A stretch of 60,000 nucleotides of DNA from Lineus longissimus (GCF_910592395.1 NC_088314.1:1366001-1426000), one strand, 5' to 3'; shown: positions 36,051 through 47,674, counted from the first letter of the stretch. The notes: generated by a model from the letters alone, not told the origin. Program-made: numbers and translations.

Positions 36051-38992
36051 TACATGCTCATTACAAGAGTAATATTTCTGTCAAAAGCTTCAGACAGTTC
36101 GACTTCCCTGCCATGGAACACGTTTGATCCATTTTGTAAATTTAGAAGCTTTTTTATTCATTCGTTGGCACTGCAAAGACATTCACGAACCCATAAAACA
36201 TGACAGATGAGGTATTTTACACAAAGGTCTCTAAGGCTATGAATCTCTGGATAATCATTTTAACAATAAGGTAGGATAATTTACCAGAGAAGAATAAATA
36301 AAATTTCCACATCGGGACCTTAGACATCAAATTTACTGCGCCGATAACAAAAATTTTCTGACGTATAGCACACATTGCCAACAAAAAGTATCATCCCACT
36401 GCCACTAAAGCTATTGTGCTAATTGTAACATAACGTAATCCAGCGATCCCGAATCTTTGTCATGGTCCATTATCAGTTTTACCTGAGTAAAATCAATGAT
36501 TGTCAACAATATTATCTCCAATAAATTTGTACTACACATCATCAATAATGCATATCCGACAAACACTCAGTATAAAGTAAGTAGGTGTACTCTGTCAATA
36601 GAATTTTGGGATCATGTCTGTCGAGTAGAAAGTACTTTACCTACCAGCGTGGATCTTTTCATCGTTAACATGCATTAACTATGTACATAAGTGATGTTCC
36701 TCTCGAAGGAACCCAAAAGTACATTACCCCAGTACTAAGTTCTGTTTTTACTATTACAAGCCGCACGGTATTCTGATATGACAGGCAGCATATTATGATA
36801 TTTAGATTACAATATCCTCGGGCAAGTGATGTTTGCAGCGAGAAACTACTTTTCAACAAATACAATGATGCCATGATTATATTTTCCCCAAGTCAAATAA
36901 AATTTGGTCGAACCAGCCTCTCACCGACTATCAATTCCTGCAACTATTTATATTACACACCCAGGATAAACTGCACTGAATTCGTGCTTCTGCCTTGTGG
37001 CAAATGTCAAAAGAGTGTAGTGGGTGTAAAATATCAAATGTACAGTCCCTATGCTTTTTGTACTATTATATCCTAGTGGTGCCTTTGTGACTCTTTGGGG
37101 AGTCAACACAAATGTCCCTTCTCTTTGGCACCAAAATATTTTACTTAGTTTTTTTAAAGTCTCGCCTTATCATGAATATCATTCAACGAATTCGATTCAG
37201 ATTTGAAATCAATGTGGCAAAGCTCAAAACAATGATAATGGATGAGAAATATCTGCATTTATTTGCACAGTTCACTTAGTTTTTACTCTATTTCGCTTTT
37301 AATTGACCGCGTACTCGTGCGTGGCCAACCCGATATATGACAATCCCGACGAAAGATGAGTGGCCTCCTGGGTCTGCTTCGCAAAGTAGCGAATCCAATT
37401 GAATAGGTCGATGGCTATACCTTTTCTCGTTTGATATCAACAAATTGGTTCTATTTGTGTTGCTCAACTTCACGAATCTGAATCAACAAGATATGGGCTG
37501 TGACTTCAAAAGAAGATACCAAGCCGCTTTTGAAAAGGGCAACTGACATTGGTGTGTTGCAAGAAAATATTTTACAATAGAACGCCAGACGGTTGTTATC
37601 GTCATATTGTCTGTCTGGATTGTAAGCGTGTTGATTTTCCACGACACAAACATGCCGCCTACGCCAGCCTTTCAAATAAAATTTCATGAAAAAACAAATC
37701 ATATACCGCCAGGTGTGACATTTAGCAGTGTGGATATTGTCCAATGCCACTCGAAGCTGAATTTATATCGTGTACTTGTGTTTCGTTCGGTCAGTACACC
37801 TCAAGCTTCTTCAACTGAGAGAAAAAGACACTATTCGATCCGTTTTGTTTTTTACCTCAATTTGAGCCCTAGAAAAAAACAGATACGCACGTAGTTCATA
37901 ATTCTGTCAAAACCTTTTCAAGCCGATGCTCATACGAAGCTGAGAAGATAAAAAAGGGGTATGTCGTTGCTGCGTTCTTCAATATCACTCTATACATTTC
38001 AAGGCGATGACAATTTCTGTTACATCATCTCAAATTCGTTACCATCTGAAGTCGCAGCATATTCCATTTCCACATTGAATTTATTATTAACCGCTTCATT
38101 TCCTTCCAATTCACGAGTTAAGTGAATTTCCAATCCAAACATAACAGAATTAGTTTCTCATTCTATATCTATCATAAACAATTAGGTAGAGCATTCCGGA
38201 TGAAACAACCAATTACATTTGACTGGTTTTTACCACAGAAAAAGTTGACAACAACTCAAGAGTGTTTTTGGTGGGCGTTCCACGGCATCGCAAACGCGAA
38301 AAGCATCTTAAAACTTCAAAAGCTAAATGTAGTAACTCTGCTCAATAGGAAATGTTCCAAGGTTGACCAATAGCTATAGGGACATCCTAACATGAAAGAA
38401 GACACCTTGTTCCACTTCCAGTGTCTTCAACCCGTATTAACAGTATAAGATATCTGACTCACCCTCAAATGACCTTTTCCTCAATGACTGATTGATTTGT
38501 TTTTTCAACCAGCAAGAAACCAATAAAAAAGTAACCCTAACACACAGGTAAAAAGTTTAACAGTTTCATCGGAACAGGTGTTTAACAACAAACTTTATAA
38601 TTTAAACCAATACTTCGTTAAGAATCACCTGCTGCACGGCGCCAATCACCTCGAACTCTGAAGACAAAGTGTTCTTTATGGCAAAGATATTTAACTTTGT
38701 AACATTAGGGAAAATATTTCTTTCTACTGCCAGAGCTAAACCGCTTTCGAACACGTTGACAGTTTGGTTTCTGTTATGCAGATATGTTGTTCATCCTGAT
38801 GATCTCAAGACAGTGTCAGTAGTAGAAATTAGATGCTCATTAAACCAACCACACACACTTTCCAGGTCATGGATCATATTCATCGCCATATCTGTTTTTG
38901 AAGTACTTCGTTCACCACCAGAAGAACCGATTTAACATCTTTACTTCAAAGGTAAAGCTAAATCGATACCCTGGCTTAAAACAAATACTTAA
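36051..38992. other. Stretch without a secure gene
   Basis: Several frames of 80-100 codons occur (36795-37076 plus; 37451-37750 minus; 37607-37894 plus, with ATG at 37652 in a good context). They overlap on opposite strands and lack splice support, so none is called. Confidence 0.35.
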
Positions 38993-39123
38993 AAGTCAAT
39001 TGCTTTCAACAAGTTCCGATTCGTTTTCCTTTTGGTTCTTGCCATTCTGATTCACCTATTTCACCTGCTGAATGCTTGGCTGGGAATGATCAAGTCATGT
39101 GATGAAACCACTGACAACGCGAG
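38993..39123 (+). CDS. Candidate exon encoding a membrane helix
   Basis: An open segment reads AFNKFRFVFLLVLAILIHLF, then HLLNAWLGMIKSCDETTDNA, and leaves in phase 2 at a near-consensus donor (GCGAG/GTAAGA). A basic residue pair before about 20 hydrophobic residues and a polar stem after it is the layout of a type II membrane protein such as a Golgi transferase N-terminus, but that family is not shown. There is no ATG in the segment, so the start would lie in an upstream exon; an acceptor is possible at ACTTAAAAG or CAACAAG. Confidence 0.35.
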
Positions 39124-39310
39124 GTAAGAAGTTCAACAGGACAATCTTATCAGCCAATCTTGCCACCGCCCTGACTGCTAATACCCTCCATCTTTATCCC
39201 CTACCGTGACGAATCATGCTGTATATTCTGTTAAACTTGTACATGATTTAGTGATTTAATAGGCGTAGTTGAGTTGGAATAGTATGATATGTTACAGAGT
39301 ATATGATTAC

Positions 39311-39549
39311 CTGATAGTATGCGATGAATACCAAAGAGCTGATGTGGATGATAGGTGTTGCCTTAGAAGACCCGGTTGTTTTTGTTGTTGTTGCTCTTGA
39401 AGTTCATCTTGAACAACATCTTGGAACAGCATACTTACTACTAGGTTTTCAAAGTTCAGGTGATGAAGTGAACTATCCGCTCCCCATACACTAGCACGCT
39501 GAAACAATTCACTTTCACGATCACAGATGTCGTCGCAGATAACATCCTC
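39311..39549 (-). CDS. Candidate 239-nt internal exon, minus strand
   Basis: The acceptor CCTATGACAG and the donor ATCAG/GTAATC bound 79 codons plus two bases. The product starts EDVICDDICDRESELFQRAS, continues LHHLNFENLVVSMLFQDVVQ, and has a short glutamine-rich run (ELQEQQQQKQPG) before LLRQHLSSTSALWY. Acidic start, mixed composition and both splice sites make it one of the better exon candidates. The glutamine codons come from a CAA tract. The family is not recognised. Confidence 0.37.
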
Positions 39550-39772
39550 CTGTCATAGGCCTTATTTACACACACAAAGCCAGAGTTTACACCACATTTC
39601 CTTGTATTGGACAGGAAGCAAGCTGTTGGGACGATTATTATACACTGTTTTATTCATGTTTTCTGATCCTTTGACGGTGGCTAGAATTACACGACAATTG
39701 CACTGTCAGGCAAAACGGAGACATACACAATCTGAATAGACTTGCTCTGCAAACAGATTGAAGTTGTAGCAG

Positions 39773-40036
39773 AATCTGGTGCCTTTAGGTTGGCAACAGC
39801 TGGGTGAGCCTTCGGACACACCTGGCTACATCATCGATTCACATGACACACAATGTAGAACGGTTCTCCGAGGCACTCCCTGCACGGAGAACAAGCCGAT
39901 GGGGATGTTGATTTCAAGGTCAGAACATATCCGCAGGACGACAACAGGTGCACCAGTGGTACAAGCAGGCACGACCGCGGCATTATACAAGCCTACGGAT
40001 AATATGCTCCTCGGCCTCAAACAACACAGGAAATGA
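39773..40036 (+). CDS. Candidate terminal exon, CpG-richer
   Basis: After the acceptor GAAGTTGTAGCAG, a phase-0 frame reads NLVPLGWQQLGEPSDTPGYI, IDSHDTQCRTVLRGTPC, ENKPMGMLISRSEHIR, GAPVVQAGTTAALYKPTDN and stops at 40036. GC and CpG are above the local level. The minus strand is open across nearly the same interval (39826-40092), so the coding strand is uncertain. No family recognised. Confidence 0.3.
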   Translation, partial: NLVPLGWQQLGEPSDTPGYIIDSHDTQCRTVLRGTPCTENKPMGMLISRSEHIRRTTTGAPVVQAGTTAALYKPTDNMLLGLKQHRK

Positions 40037-40524
40037 CACGTGATGTCAGTCTTTAGCTGCTTTAGTGTAAAGGAACAGAAAAGAACGGCCAACTTTCAGT
40101 AGCCGAACCCAGATGGATGCGGCTTATTAAACTAAGATGTCTCACAAAATACGATATTCTTCCTATTGCTGAACATCACATTCCAATGTATGAAGTTTTA
40201 CTTGCAATCATAATGACCTCATAGGTCCGAATACATCTATTCCCATCAACTCAAGACCTCATAGATACGAAATCAAGCTTTTAGTAGAAAGGTAATTGAT
40301 ATCTCAAATAAGCTCTCAGATTTCTTCATAATTGGCACTCTAATACCACTATCATAACTGCTCTACCATTTACGTTATTCCGCTTTGAGAATTAGTGTTA
40401 CTTGACAAGTGCCAAGAAAGCTGATATATCGGTCTAGTTTACTAGATTCTCAACAATTTCTGACTGGTAAGTGAATAACAAATAAAATGCAATACGATGT
40501 TTCCTGAATCAGGTCAGGTCAGAG
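40037..40524. other. No secure gene
   Basis: A small direct repeat (GACCTCATAG with similar following bases, 41 bp apart) near 40.21-40.27 kb. Otherwise nothing recognised. Confidence 0.45.
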
Positions 40525-40650
40525 AGTACAAAGAATGTAGGGTTTCTGCATCCAGTCGGTCAACTTTGATACAACAATTTTTGAGTTGTCTGCATCTTAC
40601 TGGTCGGTTAGTACAAAAATAGGCGGATTTCCTGTATCCAACCGATCAAC
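40525..40650 (+). repeat. Decayed tandem repeat, about 85-bp period
   Basis: The segment from 40525 (AGTACAAAG, then TTTCTGCATCC, then CGGTCAAC) recurs at 40610 (AGTACAAAA, then TTTCCTGTATCC, then CGATCAAC) with several differences. A related TCTGCATCTTACTGGTCGG lies between them. On the minus strand the first unit reads GACTGGATGCAGAAACC, close to the arm of the fold-back family B. Confidence 0.6.
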
Positions 40651-41873
40651 ATGTTAAGTTTCCTGTAAGCAACTGGTGTTTAGACGAATGTATCAGTCCG
40701 AATATGCGAGATCAACAACGTGACAGCATCAAAAATAGCAGCTGCATACAGACACGGCCTAACATAATGTTGGCTTCCCTCCTGAATTCCGGAAGCGATC
40801 CTTAGCCATGAACTTCTGTAGTTCTAAGATACAAAGCACTTTGTCAGCCCGCAATGATCCCACCCCGAGACATCCTTTATACCCCCCAATGACAGTGTAA
40901 GGCTATTATCCTTTATCTAGGATCTAAAGCTTTCCTCTTCAAGGTCTCAGTGCCAGGATATCGTTTCTGGGAAAGTGGTATTTCATTTGTCAGCTGTCTG
41001 ACTGAAAGCGAACTGATGAGACAAGACCACAATTGATTTTTTAAGCCTTTTAGCAGTTAAATTGTCAATGTTTGACCGCGACGCATCAACAAACGCGTCA
41101 AGTAGTGAAACTGAAATTCGGATATGATATACGGGTTAGTCTTGCGAGTAACTGGTGCGATGGAAATTGGTGATTGACCACGGAAATTTTTTTATAATCG
41201 ACAAATTAGACAGACTTTGATATTTCCACTGTTTTCAGCCAACTGGCAGAAAAAACTCAAAACACGCCCCCTATTACCCAATTAGCAAAATTCGAAATTA
41301 ATTTTTTCATCAAATAATTTCTTTATATCTGTAGACTTGCCACAGCAAATATTTTTTCAATACCTCTCCAAATATGTACTTGAGAGTAAAAAACATGCAC
41401 TCGTCTAATTGATAGGCCTCGACCCTCCAACCTATGAATATTCATTAGTGGTCTTGTCTCTGATTATATGAAGGCTGTGGGCGGTGCCATTGTAGTTGTA
41501 GTTGCGGTAAGACCAGACAACCTTGAATACAAGGAGTAGTATACATGCTTCCCGAAATTGGTGGCTTGCATTGGAACTAACTTTTTCCCCCTTGTCCGTC
41601 ATTAAAGGCATTCAAGTGTGTGTGTCAACCATGACTATCTCCTTTGTCCCTCCACCATAAGGCCTAGTTTCCCCTTATGACATCATTATTTCGGACACTC
41701 AGCTCCCCATTTCTGGAAAGGTGTGTAGGCCAATTCAATACTGCCTTCACCAACCATTTCAAGTTGCTCAAGTCTCCCATGACATATAGTTAGTATGGTA
41801 CGTAGAATCCTTACATGTTATTGGCACTTTCAATTAATGATGATGTCTGCAGATAAATAATTTGAGGCACGGT
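40651..41873. other. No feature seen
   Basis: No convincing exon, RNA gene or repeat recognised. Confidence 0.45.
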
Positions 41874-42161
41874 GTGATTATTATGAGTTATGACAAGACA
41901 ACGGCCAGAGGGTAGAACCACAATTGCCACAATTTGTAATGCAACCTATCTAAAGATCTCCATAGCTGTTAACGTCGGTGAACCACGCTTCGCAAGAATT
42001 GGATGTACTAATAATGTTTGCCAATAAACAACGGCGTGATTACTCGGTCTTATGACAAGGCCATGAGGTTGGCCCTCTACCACAATTTGTAACAAAACCT
42101 ATCTTATGATCTCCAGTTCATGTTAGTGACCCACGCTCGACAAGATAGAGTTGGATGTACT
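41874..42161 (+). repeat. Diverged tandem duplication, 162-bp spacing
   Basis: Unit 1 (41874-42009) and unit 2 (42036-42161) share, in order, GTGATTA, TTATGACAAG, CCACAATTTGTAA, AACCTATCT, GATCTCCA, CCACGCT and GGATGTACT. They differ by substitutions and short indels, so the duplication is not recent. No stable coding frame is shared. Confidence 0.85.
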
Positions 42162-43571
42162 TGGCTATAGTGACATTGATTTTGAATAACTCCCCATAGC
42201 TCAACCTAGTATTTATCAACTTTCTATAACTTCAGGCAGAGATACTTTCGTCCAATTTTTTTAATCACATTAGCTGTATTAGCTTCTCCGTAATATCAAT
42301 GCTATCCAATGATATTTGATGGAGAGAAGCGGACGTGAGCTTCTCCTAAGGTTGTTGCAATTAAAGGCCAAGTGATTTGGCGCATTATATATACTAAAAG
42401 TTCTTTGAGGTAAATAGTGCGTCTTGATGGCCAATCAGATCAGATAACAATATTCTCTCGACACGTCATTTTCGCACAAAACAACAGGAAGCATACTATA
42501 AGGGTTAAGAGCTGAAGCCTTTTTACTTCGACCAACTCGAGTAATCTGATGATAGCTTTATGGTGTGTAATCTGTAAAATCGATTGTTTGAAGTCTAATA
42601 AGGTACCGCAACACCCTGAAGCTGTGTATGTCTCAGTTTGTCTACCAGAAGGTAATTACGGAATGAATACTGTTGTTGGCGAAAGGGCATCTTTGTGAGA
42701 GCATCATCAAGGGATAAGGTGGAACTGGAGCGTTTTATAGATTAAAAAGTGCAACGTTAGAGCATTGTGTTATCTGTGACCAAGGGTGGGCGGATGCCAC
42801 TTCGAAAAGAAGCTCCTGCTTCTCGAGAGCACAGCAAGCATTTCCGCAGAGCCATTCACCCATGATTAGGGCACATCATAAGGAGATAGAGACGCTGGAG
42901 CTTGGCACACAGGAGAATTACCAAGATTGATCTTAGCGTCGGTCGCAGCGTGATTATCAAAAAATTCTCACATACGAGATCTTAGTACAGTGTAACTTTG
43001 ATATATCATTCACTGAATGCATTTCATATTCGTTACATCACGCCCTCAGGCATTCGATTCTTTTCATCTTTAGTATAGATTATATAAAGATGCTGTAATT
43101 AAAATGAAATTAAACCGCACTCTCACCATCGCCGAAGGCACAATGTTACCACAGACGAGAATAAAATGTCTATTGTGTAACTAAGTTAATTACTGCGCGT
43201 AGTGACATTGTCTTCCTGTGTGTTTCAATTGCGTTTTAAAAGCAGCCGCAGCCTTTTGTATAATTAGATTTATTGAGACATGATTTAAGAGCTCTAGAAT
43301 TAAAAGATGTCAATAAAGAAACAGCCCTGACATGCTGTAATACGGTTTGAGCGTATTTTAAAACTTGCCACAGAATTTTACTGAGAACGAAAGGAATAAT
43401 TTTTTTCTTCCGGAAACAATGCTGCCAAAAATGCTGCCTGTAGACACAACAAATTGAAGAAAGGAGAACGCCTTGCTGCAATGAATATCATCATAGTTTG
43501 TAGGACTAACAGCATGAAGTACGCACTGCATGACTTCGTGTTTTTCTGAGCTAGGCACGAACACACGGAAC
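42162..43571. other. No secure gene
   Basis: AT-rich sequence, nothing recognised apart from chance frames. Confidence 0.45.
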
Positions 43572-43725
43572 CAATTGTTTTCATGACGTCAGCATAATCT
43601 TCTGACTTGTCCGATAATACCAAATTTAATTTCTCCCTTTCAGTATGGATAAATTCCACTGCGAATTTTCTCAAAAATCTTGTTACTTGGTCTAATCCAT
43701 CAAAGGATCCATCCAACGGATCTAT
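43572..43725 (-). CDS. Candidate exon, minus strand
   Basis: An excellent acceptor (TTTTGACTTGCGTTATTTTG then TCAG) precedes an open segment reading IDPLDGSFDGLDQVTRFLRK, FAVEFIHTEREKLNLVL and SDKSEDYADVMKTI. The donor is uncertain: GTTCCG at 43571 is used here, but the frame stays open to 43378. The composition suggests a helical, soluble protein. No family recognised and no upstream exon was joined with confidence. Confidence 0.37.
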
Positions 43726-44281
43726 CTGACAAAATAACGCAAGTCAAAATCAATGAGGAACGGTTAATCAGTTTGATCTTAAGTAATATTTAAATAAAAT
43801 ATCACTGCGTATTAGGTTGTTGGAAGACGCATGAACTTTAAGTCAGTAAATTAATGTATCTTCATCTTTGATGGTTCAATAGGATGGCCAGGGATGAAAA
43901 AGAGGCTGTCTGGGGCAAATGGTGCATCCTCTTTAATCCGTGGCATCTCCAAGCCAGGCAGAAAAAGTTCCAAACCAATTTACCCGGAAACTTTTATCTG
44001 ATCCACATTTAGGCACAAAGTGGGCGATGAAGTAAAAGGTTTTAATAACTTTAAAGATCTATTTCCTTCCAATAAGAAAGTGCTTTTTGAACATCTTTCA
44101 TGTTTCAATCATGAGGTCTCTGTACGACTCACCTTAAACCCCAGGAGTCAGACGACATTAAGGTGTGCCTACACCGCGGGGCCTACAGCAAAACGATACT
44201 AAAAGCATCATTCGCTAAAGATCGTTTATGATTATCAAGATCATCATCCTTCCTCGGAAAAATAAACTTTCGTTATTAAAT
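43726..44281. other. Gap between two minus-strand candidates
   Basis: Could be an intron if 43572-43725 and 44282-44725 belong together; a phase match was not established. A 60-codon plus-strand frame at 44020-44202 is probably chance. Confidence 0.3.
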
Positions 44282-44725
44282 CTAACCAAGAAAGCAATCC
44301 CGTATATGGAATAATAAGCCGACAGACATGTGTTTTTTAATGTGTATTAAACCATTCAGTGAGTGACATCCGGCTGACGGGGTCATCTTTAGTGTATTTT
44401 TGCGCATAACTCGCTCAATATCGGTTGTATGGACACGAAACCAATACATGAATTCACTATTCTCACTCTGGCTCCAGGATGTAACAGAACACAAGAATTT
44501 TATTTCCCCTTTTGCGACAGGAGGGATAAATCCTTTTGTCAGAGGTTGGCCCGACATGCTAACGTTGTGAAAATAACCTAGTAACGGTACAACCAACGAG
44601 CTAAAATATATAAATACTGCAGATACAAGTATCTTGTTACTGACACAGAGTCCGATATACCTTCGTGACAAACTGGGGACAAATACTTTCCTATCGATCC
44701 GGCAATTACATTCCTCCCTCATCAC
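44282..44725 (-). CDS. 147-codon open frame, possibly Ig-like
   Basis: The longest open frame in the window. A basic, cysteine-containing start (MMREECNCRIDRKVFV) precedes a hydrophobic stretch (NKILVSAVFIYFSSLVVPLL). After that, GEIKFLCSVTSWSQ then FMYWFRVH has the Cys-to-Trp layout of an immunoglobulin fold, with 15 residues between them, but the second cysteine motif (DxAxYxC) is not seen. About two frames this long are expected by chance in 60 kb, so length alone proves nothing. A donor-like CGAAG/GTATAT lies early in the frame. Confidence 0.25.
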   Translation of the reverse strand: MMREECNCRIDRKVFVPSLSRRYIGLCVSNKILVSAVFIYFSSLVVPLLGYFHNVSMSGQPLTKGFIPPVAKGEIKFLCSVTSWSQSENSEFMYWFRVHTTDIERVMRKNTLKMTPSAGCHSLNGLIHIKKHMSVGLLFHIRDCFLG

Positions 44726-46493
44726 GACATCTACCTGACGCCATTCAGCTAATAGCAGCCCTTGTCTTCATTTAGAACGGAATCTCACCAAGGCATTAAC
44801 TAATCCGTCATTTAATTCCCGTCATCTCTGCCATCAGTCGTCGCATGTCTTAAGTGCGACAATTTGTGAGGAAACGTGGATTTCCGCAACGATTTCAGTT
44901 AGCTTTTATTCCTTGGTATTCAATCACTATACATATGAGATGCTTCCTATAAGGAAACCACCGCTGTAGTCAAGACATATGCATTACTGAGTTGAAGTGA
45001 AAATATTTGTTTCAGGAAGAATTTTGGTCAATTAAATGCATAACTTCCAACCCTTCACATGAATTGCCCTTAACACAAATTAAAAATTATAAAATGACCA
45101 AGTCCGTCTATTCCTTTTCCTTGTATTCGCAGTTATGATTACACCAATCAACGGTGAATAGCACATCCCCTCCATGAGCACTCATAATGACCAGATGGTG
45201 TTGGATACATTCATTCATTTAGCTAAAAGAACCAAAGTGCCCAGGCGAGAACTGAGACTTCCTTGCCGCACAATGTTTCGAGACTGATTGAATATACAGC
45301 ACCTTGTATTTAAAGAACCATGGGTAGATGTTCAGTGTTCTACTTATCTAAAGATGGCACAAAACGCTCTGGTGTTCAATTATCCTGCCAGAATTAAATA
45401 TCTCCAATCTTGGATTATGTTTTGACTGAATCAACCAATTCAATTTAAAATCCGTCAAATTTTTTTCTTGCAAAGGTTTTAAGATAGATCTGCTATAGAA
45501 ATGCCTTGCCATCAGCAACTGATCCTACTAAGACTCTCCAATTTACTGGTAAATGTGTCAACTATGGATTCGAGTTTGGCCACAACAAGTGAGCTGCAAT
45601 ATTTCAATCTCAATTTTGCAATCGGACAACAGGACTAACAGTAACCGCGCAATTACAAACATTCAATTGGTTGGTCTGATATACTGACAGGTGCCAGCCA
45701 AATGAGTAGGCAATTATAGCATAGCCATCAATCAACCATTTGCAGCAATAAATGGTCAATATCGAGGGGTGTCCAATGATGGAGAACGAACCTTTTTAAT
45801 GCTTTTGAGGGGTTTGTCACTTGAGGATTCAATCTAAGACACTGATATTCAAAGTGGAAATCTCTTCAAAAGCTGTGTTAAAGAACCGATTGAAAGAATT
45901 GTCACAACTCAGATTCCATCCTCTCGAGGCTTTTATCAAATTTGATTAAACTAGCACAATTTGAAAATCCCCCACTGACGTGTTTATGAAATGAAGTGAC
46001 ACGTCCATCATACAGCATGCTATACCTCACAACACTCTTATTCTTCACTCGTTTTATCCTTGATTCTATTCTGCAATCTGGAGATGTAAAAAAATATCTG
46101 ATTGATTTCGATCCGTTCTATCATGATGAGGACCTGACAAAGGATAAATTAAAGTCCCGTTAACAAGAAACCCAAATCAATTTACATCATTGGAGTTAAA
46201 AAACACTAAACCTGTTCCGCGTCTACTGGCGTTCAAAAGATACTGTAATAACGACTCACTCTATGGCCGTTAGCCCGCCCCCTCCGGTTGCTAGGTTTTA
46301 GCCGGAATATAATCCGTGCTGTATTTTCAAAAGTGATAGTTCATGAGATGGAATTAACATCTCTTTATTTTGTATTACTGAAAGCTTAACGATATAATGG
46401 GAAGTCAAACAAGGCTGTTGAATGTAAACCAGAAAGGATAAAATGGACAGTGAAACCTTATTGTTGAGTCTTATTGTTAAATACTGACTAAAG
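44726..46493. other. No secure gene
   Basis: AT-rich. A small GC-rich patch at 46274-46312 (GCCCGCCCCCTCCGG, then GTTGCTAGG) stands out and could be a promoter element, but no gene start was placed beside it. Confidence 0.4.
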
Positions 46494-46742
46494 AACTGGT
46501 CCATTAGCCGAGCGCTCGGGAAGTTGGAAAAGAAACGTATTTTCAAATGGTATATCACTTTCTACATGAGCAACTTACGGGCAGCGGTCATGGCCTTTTT
46601 GGAAGAATACAAAGGTATGGCCATTATCCTAAAGGCACGAGGTCGATTCACTTATATTCCTCTCTTAGGAAGAATCCGACAAAACGGCCGAGATCTTGAA
46701 ACGAATACAAAAAAGTCGTCAATTTTCCTTACTAAGTTATGA
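46494..46742 (+). CDS. Candidate exon or short gene, basic protein
   Basis: After an ACTAAAG acceptor-like site, a frame stays open for 82 codons to TGA: NWSISRALGKLEKKRIFKWY, MSNLRAAVMAFLEEYKG, KARGRFTYIPLLGRIRQNG. The product is rich in Lys, Arg and Leu, like a helical nucleic-acid-binding segment. An alternative donor (AAAG/GTATGG at 46614) would shorten it. Family unknown. Confidence 0.27.
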   Translation, partial: NWSISRALGKLEKKRIFKWYITFYMSNLRAAVMAFLEEYKGMAIILKARGRFTYIPLLGRIRQNGRDLETNTKKSSIFLTKL

Positions 46743-47073
46743 AGGCACCACCAATTGTACTTGCCCTGACGACGCATAATTTTCTTATTTCAAAATAATA
46801 TGACTTCAGATATCACCTGATACCGTTACCATGCCATGCAACATAAGACTACAGACGGTATTGTTGTGAGGTATGACAGATTGTTGCGTACATCGGAAAA
46901 ATCGGAAGAAGATTTCGTATCAGCTTCTGTTCAAAGGATCATTGCCGTGAAAAACCGCCCACTACCAGAAGACTGGTGCCAATTCCAGATTACGTATTCA
47001 AAAGTTGATACATAGCCAAACCAAGCTGTGTTTTTGCCTAAAGTTAGAGGAGAAAATGAATAACATGACACTG
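46743..47073. other. No feature seen
   Basis: Sequence next to the fold-back element; nothing recognised. Confidence 0.5.
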
Positions 47074-47193
47074 TGGGTGATATGAATAAAGACTAGCAAA
47101 TGCTTTTATCTAAAACTTCATGTACATATACACTAGGCCTTTCTGTACAAAATTGAAGTAAAAGCATTTGCTCGTCTTTATTCATATCACCCA
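47074..47193 (+). mobile_element. 120-bp fold-back (MITE-like) element, family A, copy 2
   Basis: Terminal arms of 35 bp beginning TGGGTGATATGAATAAAGAC match their inverted copy at all but one position, and partial symmetry continues towards the centre. It is the same element as 34679-34798 but in the opposite orientation. No coding capacity. No clear target-site duplication: the flanks are GACACTG on the left and ATATTTC on the right. Confidence 0.9.
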
Positions 47194-47537
47194 ATATTTC
47201 GTTGCCACATATCGTGATAAGACTTTATGTGACCCGCCATGGCAAAATGAGTTGCATGACGATACGAGCTTGACAGGTTGAGACGGACTGGTTGTTCATT
47301 TCACTGTTGTCTGCCTTTTGTGAAATTTGAGTATATCAATTTCTTCAACTATGTCCTGGTGACATATTTGGCTCATCTTCTGTGCGACATGCGACTGTAC
47401 TGCCTATCTATTGTTGGGGAAATTTTACATTTTTCTTCCATTCCAACAATGTCCAAGCAGAATAGGTCTTTCATGGTGTCATGTAACATCATCATAATTT
47501 GCGTTTTACCAAAAATCTCGCCTCCAATTGCTCTAGT
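47194..47537. other. No secure gene
   Basis: A 92-codon plus-strand frame at 47278-47556 is hydrophobic and unsupported by splice sites. Confidence 0.4.
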
Positions 47538-47674
47538 TCAACATTCGCATTTCTGAACATGATAAATAACTTTAGTTACTAGAAGTGAAACTGTGACAAC
47601 ACATGAAAACAGGATCCACAAAATCGATCGCGCCCCCGCACCTCTGACATCGTCTTTCAGTTCGGATTTGGTGT
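47538..47674 (-). CDS. Candidate last exon with a membrane helix
   Basis: A good acceptor (ACATTTTCTATTTCTAAAG) precedes a segment reading DTKSELKDDVRGAGARS, then the hydrophobic ILWILFSCVVTVSLLV, then KVIYHVQKCEC and a stop. This is the layout of a stalk, one membrane helix and a short tail. It needs an incoming phase of 1. The signal-peptide segment at 47822-47962 lies 147 bp upstream; its best donor is in phase 0, so a direct join needs a weaker donor (GGAA/GTCGAT). Confidence 0.3.

Noticed and set aside
46274-46312. GC-rich box with GTTGCTAGG as an RFX/Sp-type promoter
   Set aside because: Only a half X-box and no gene start could be placed beside it; GTTGCTAGG recurs elsewhere without context.
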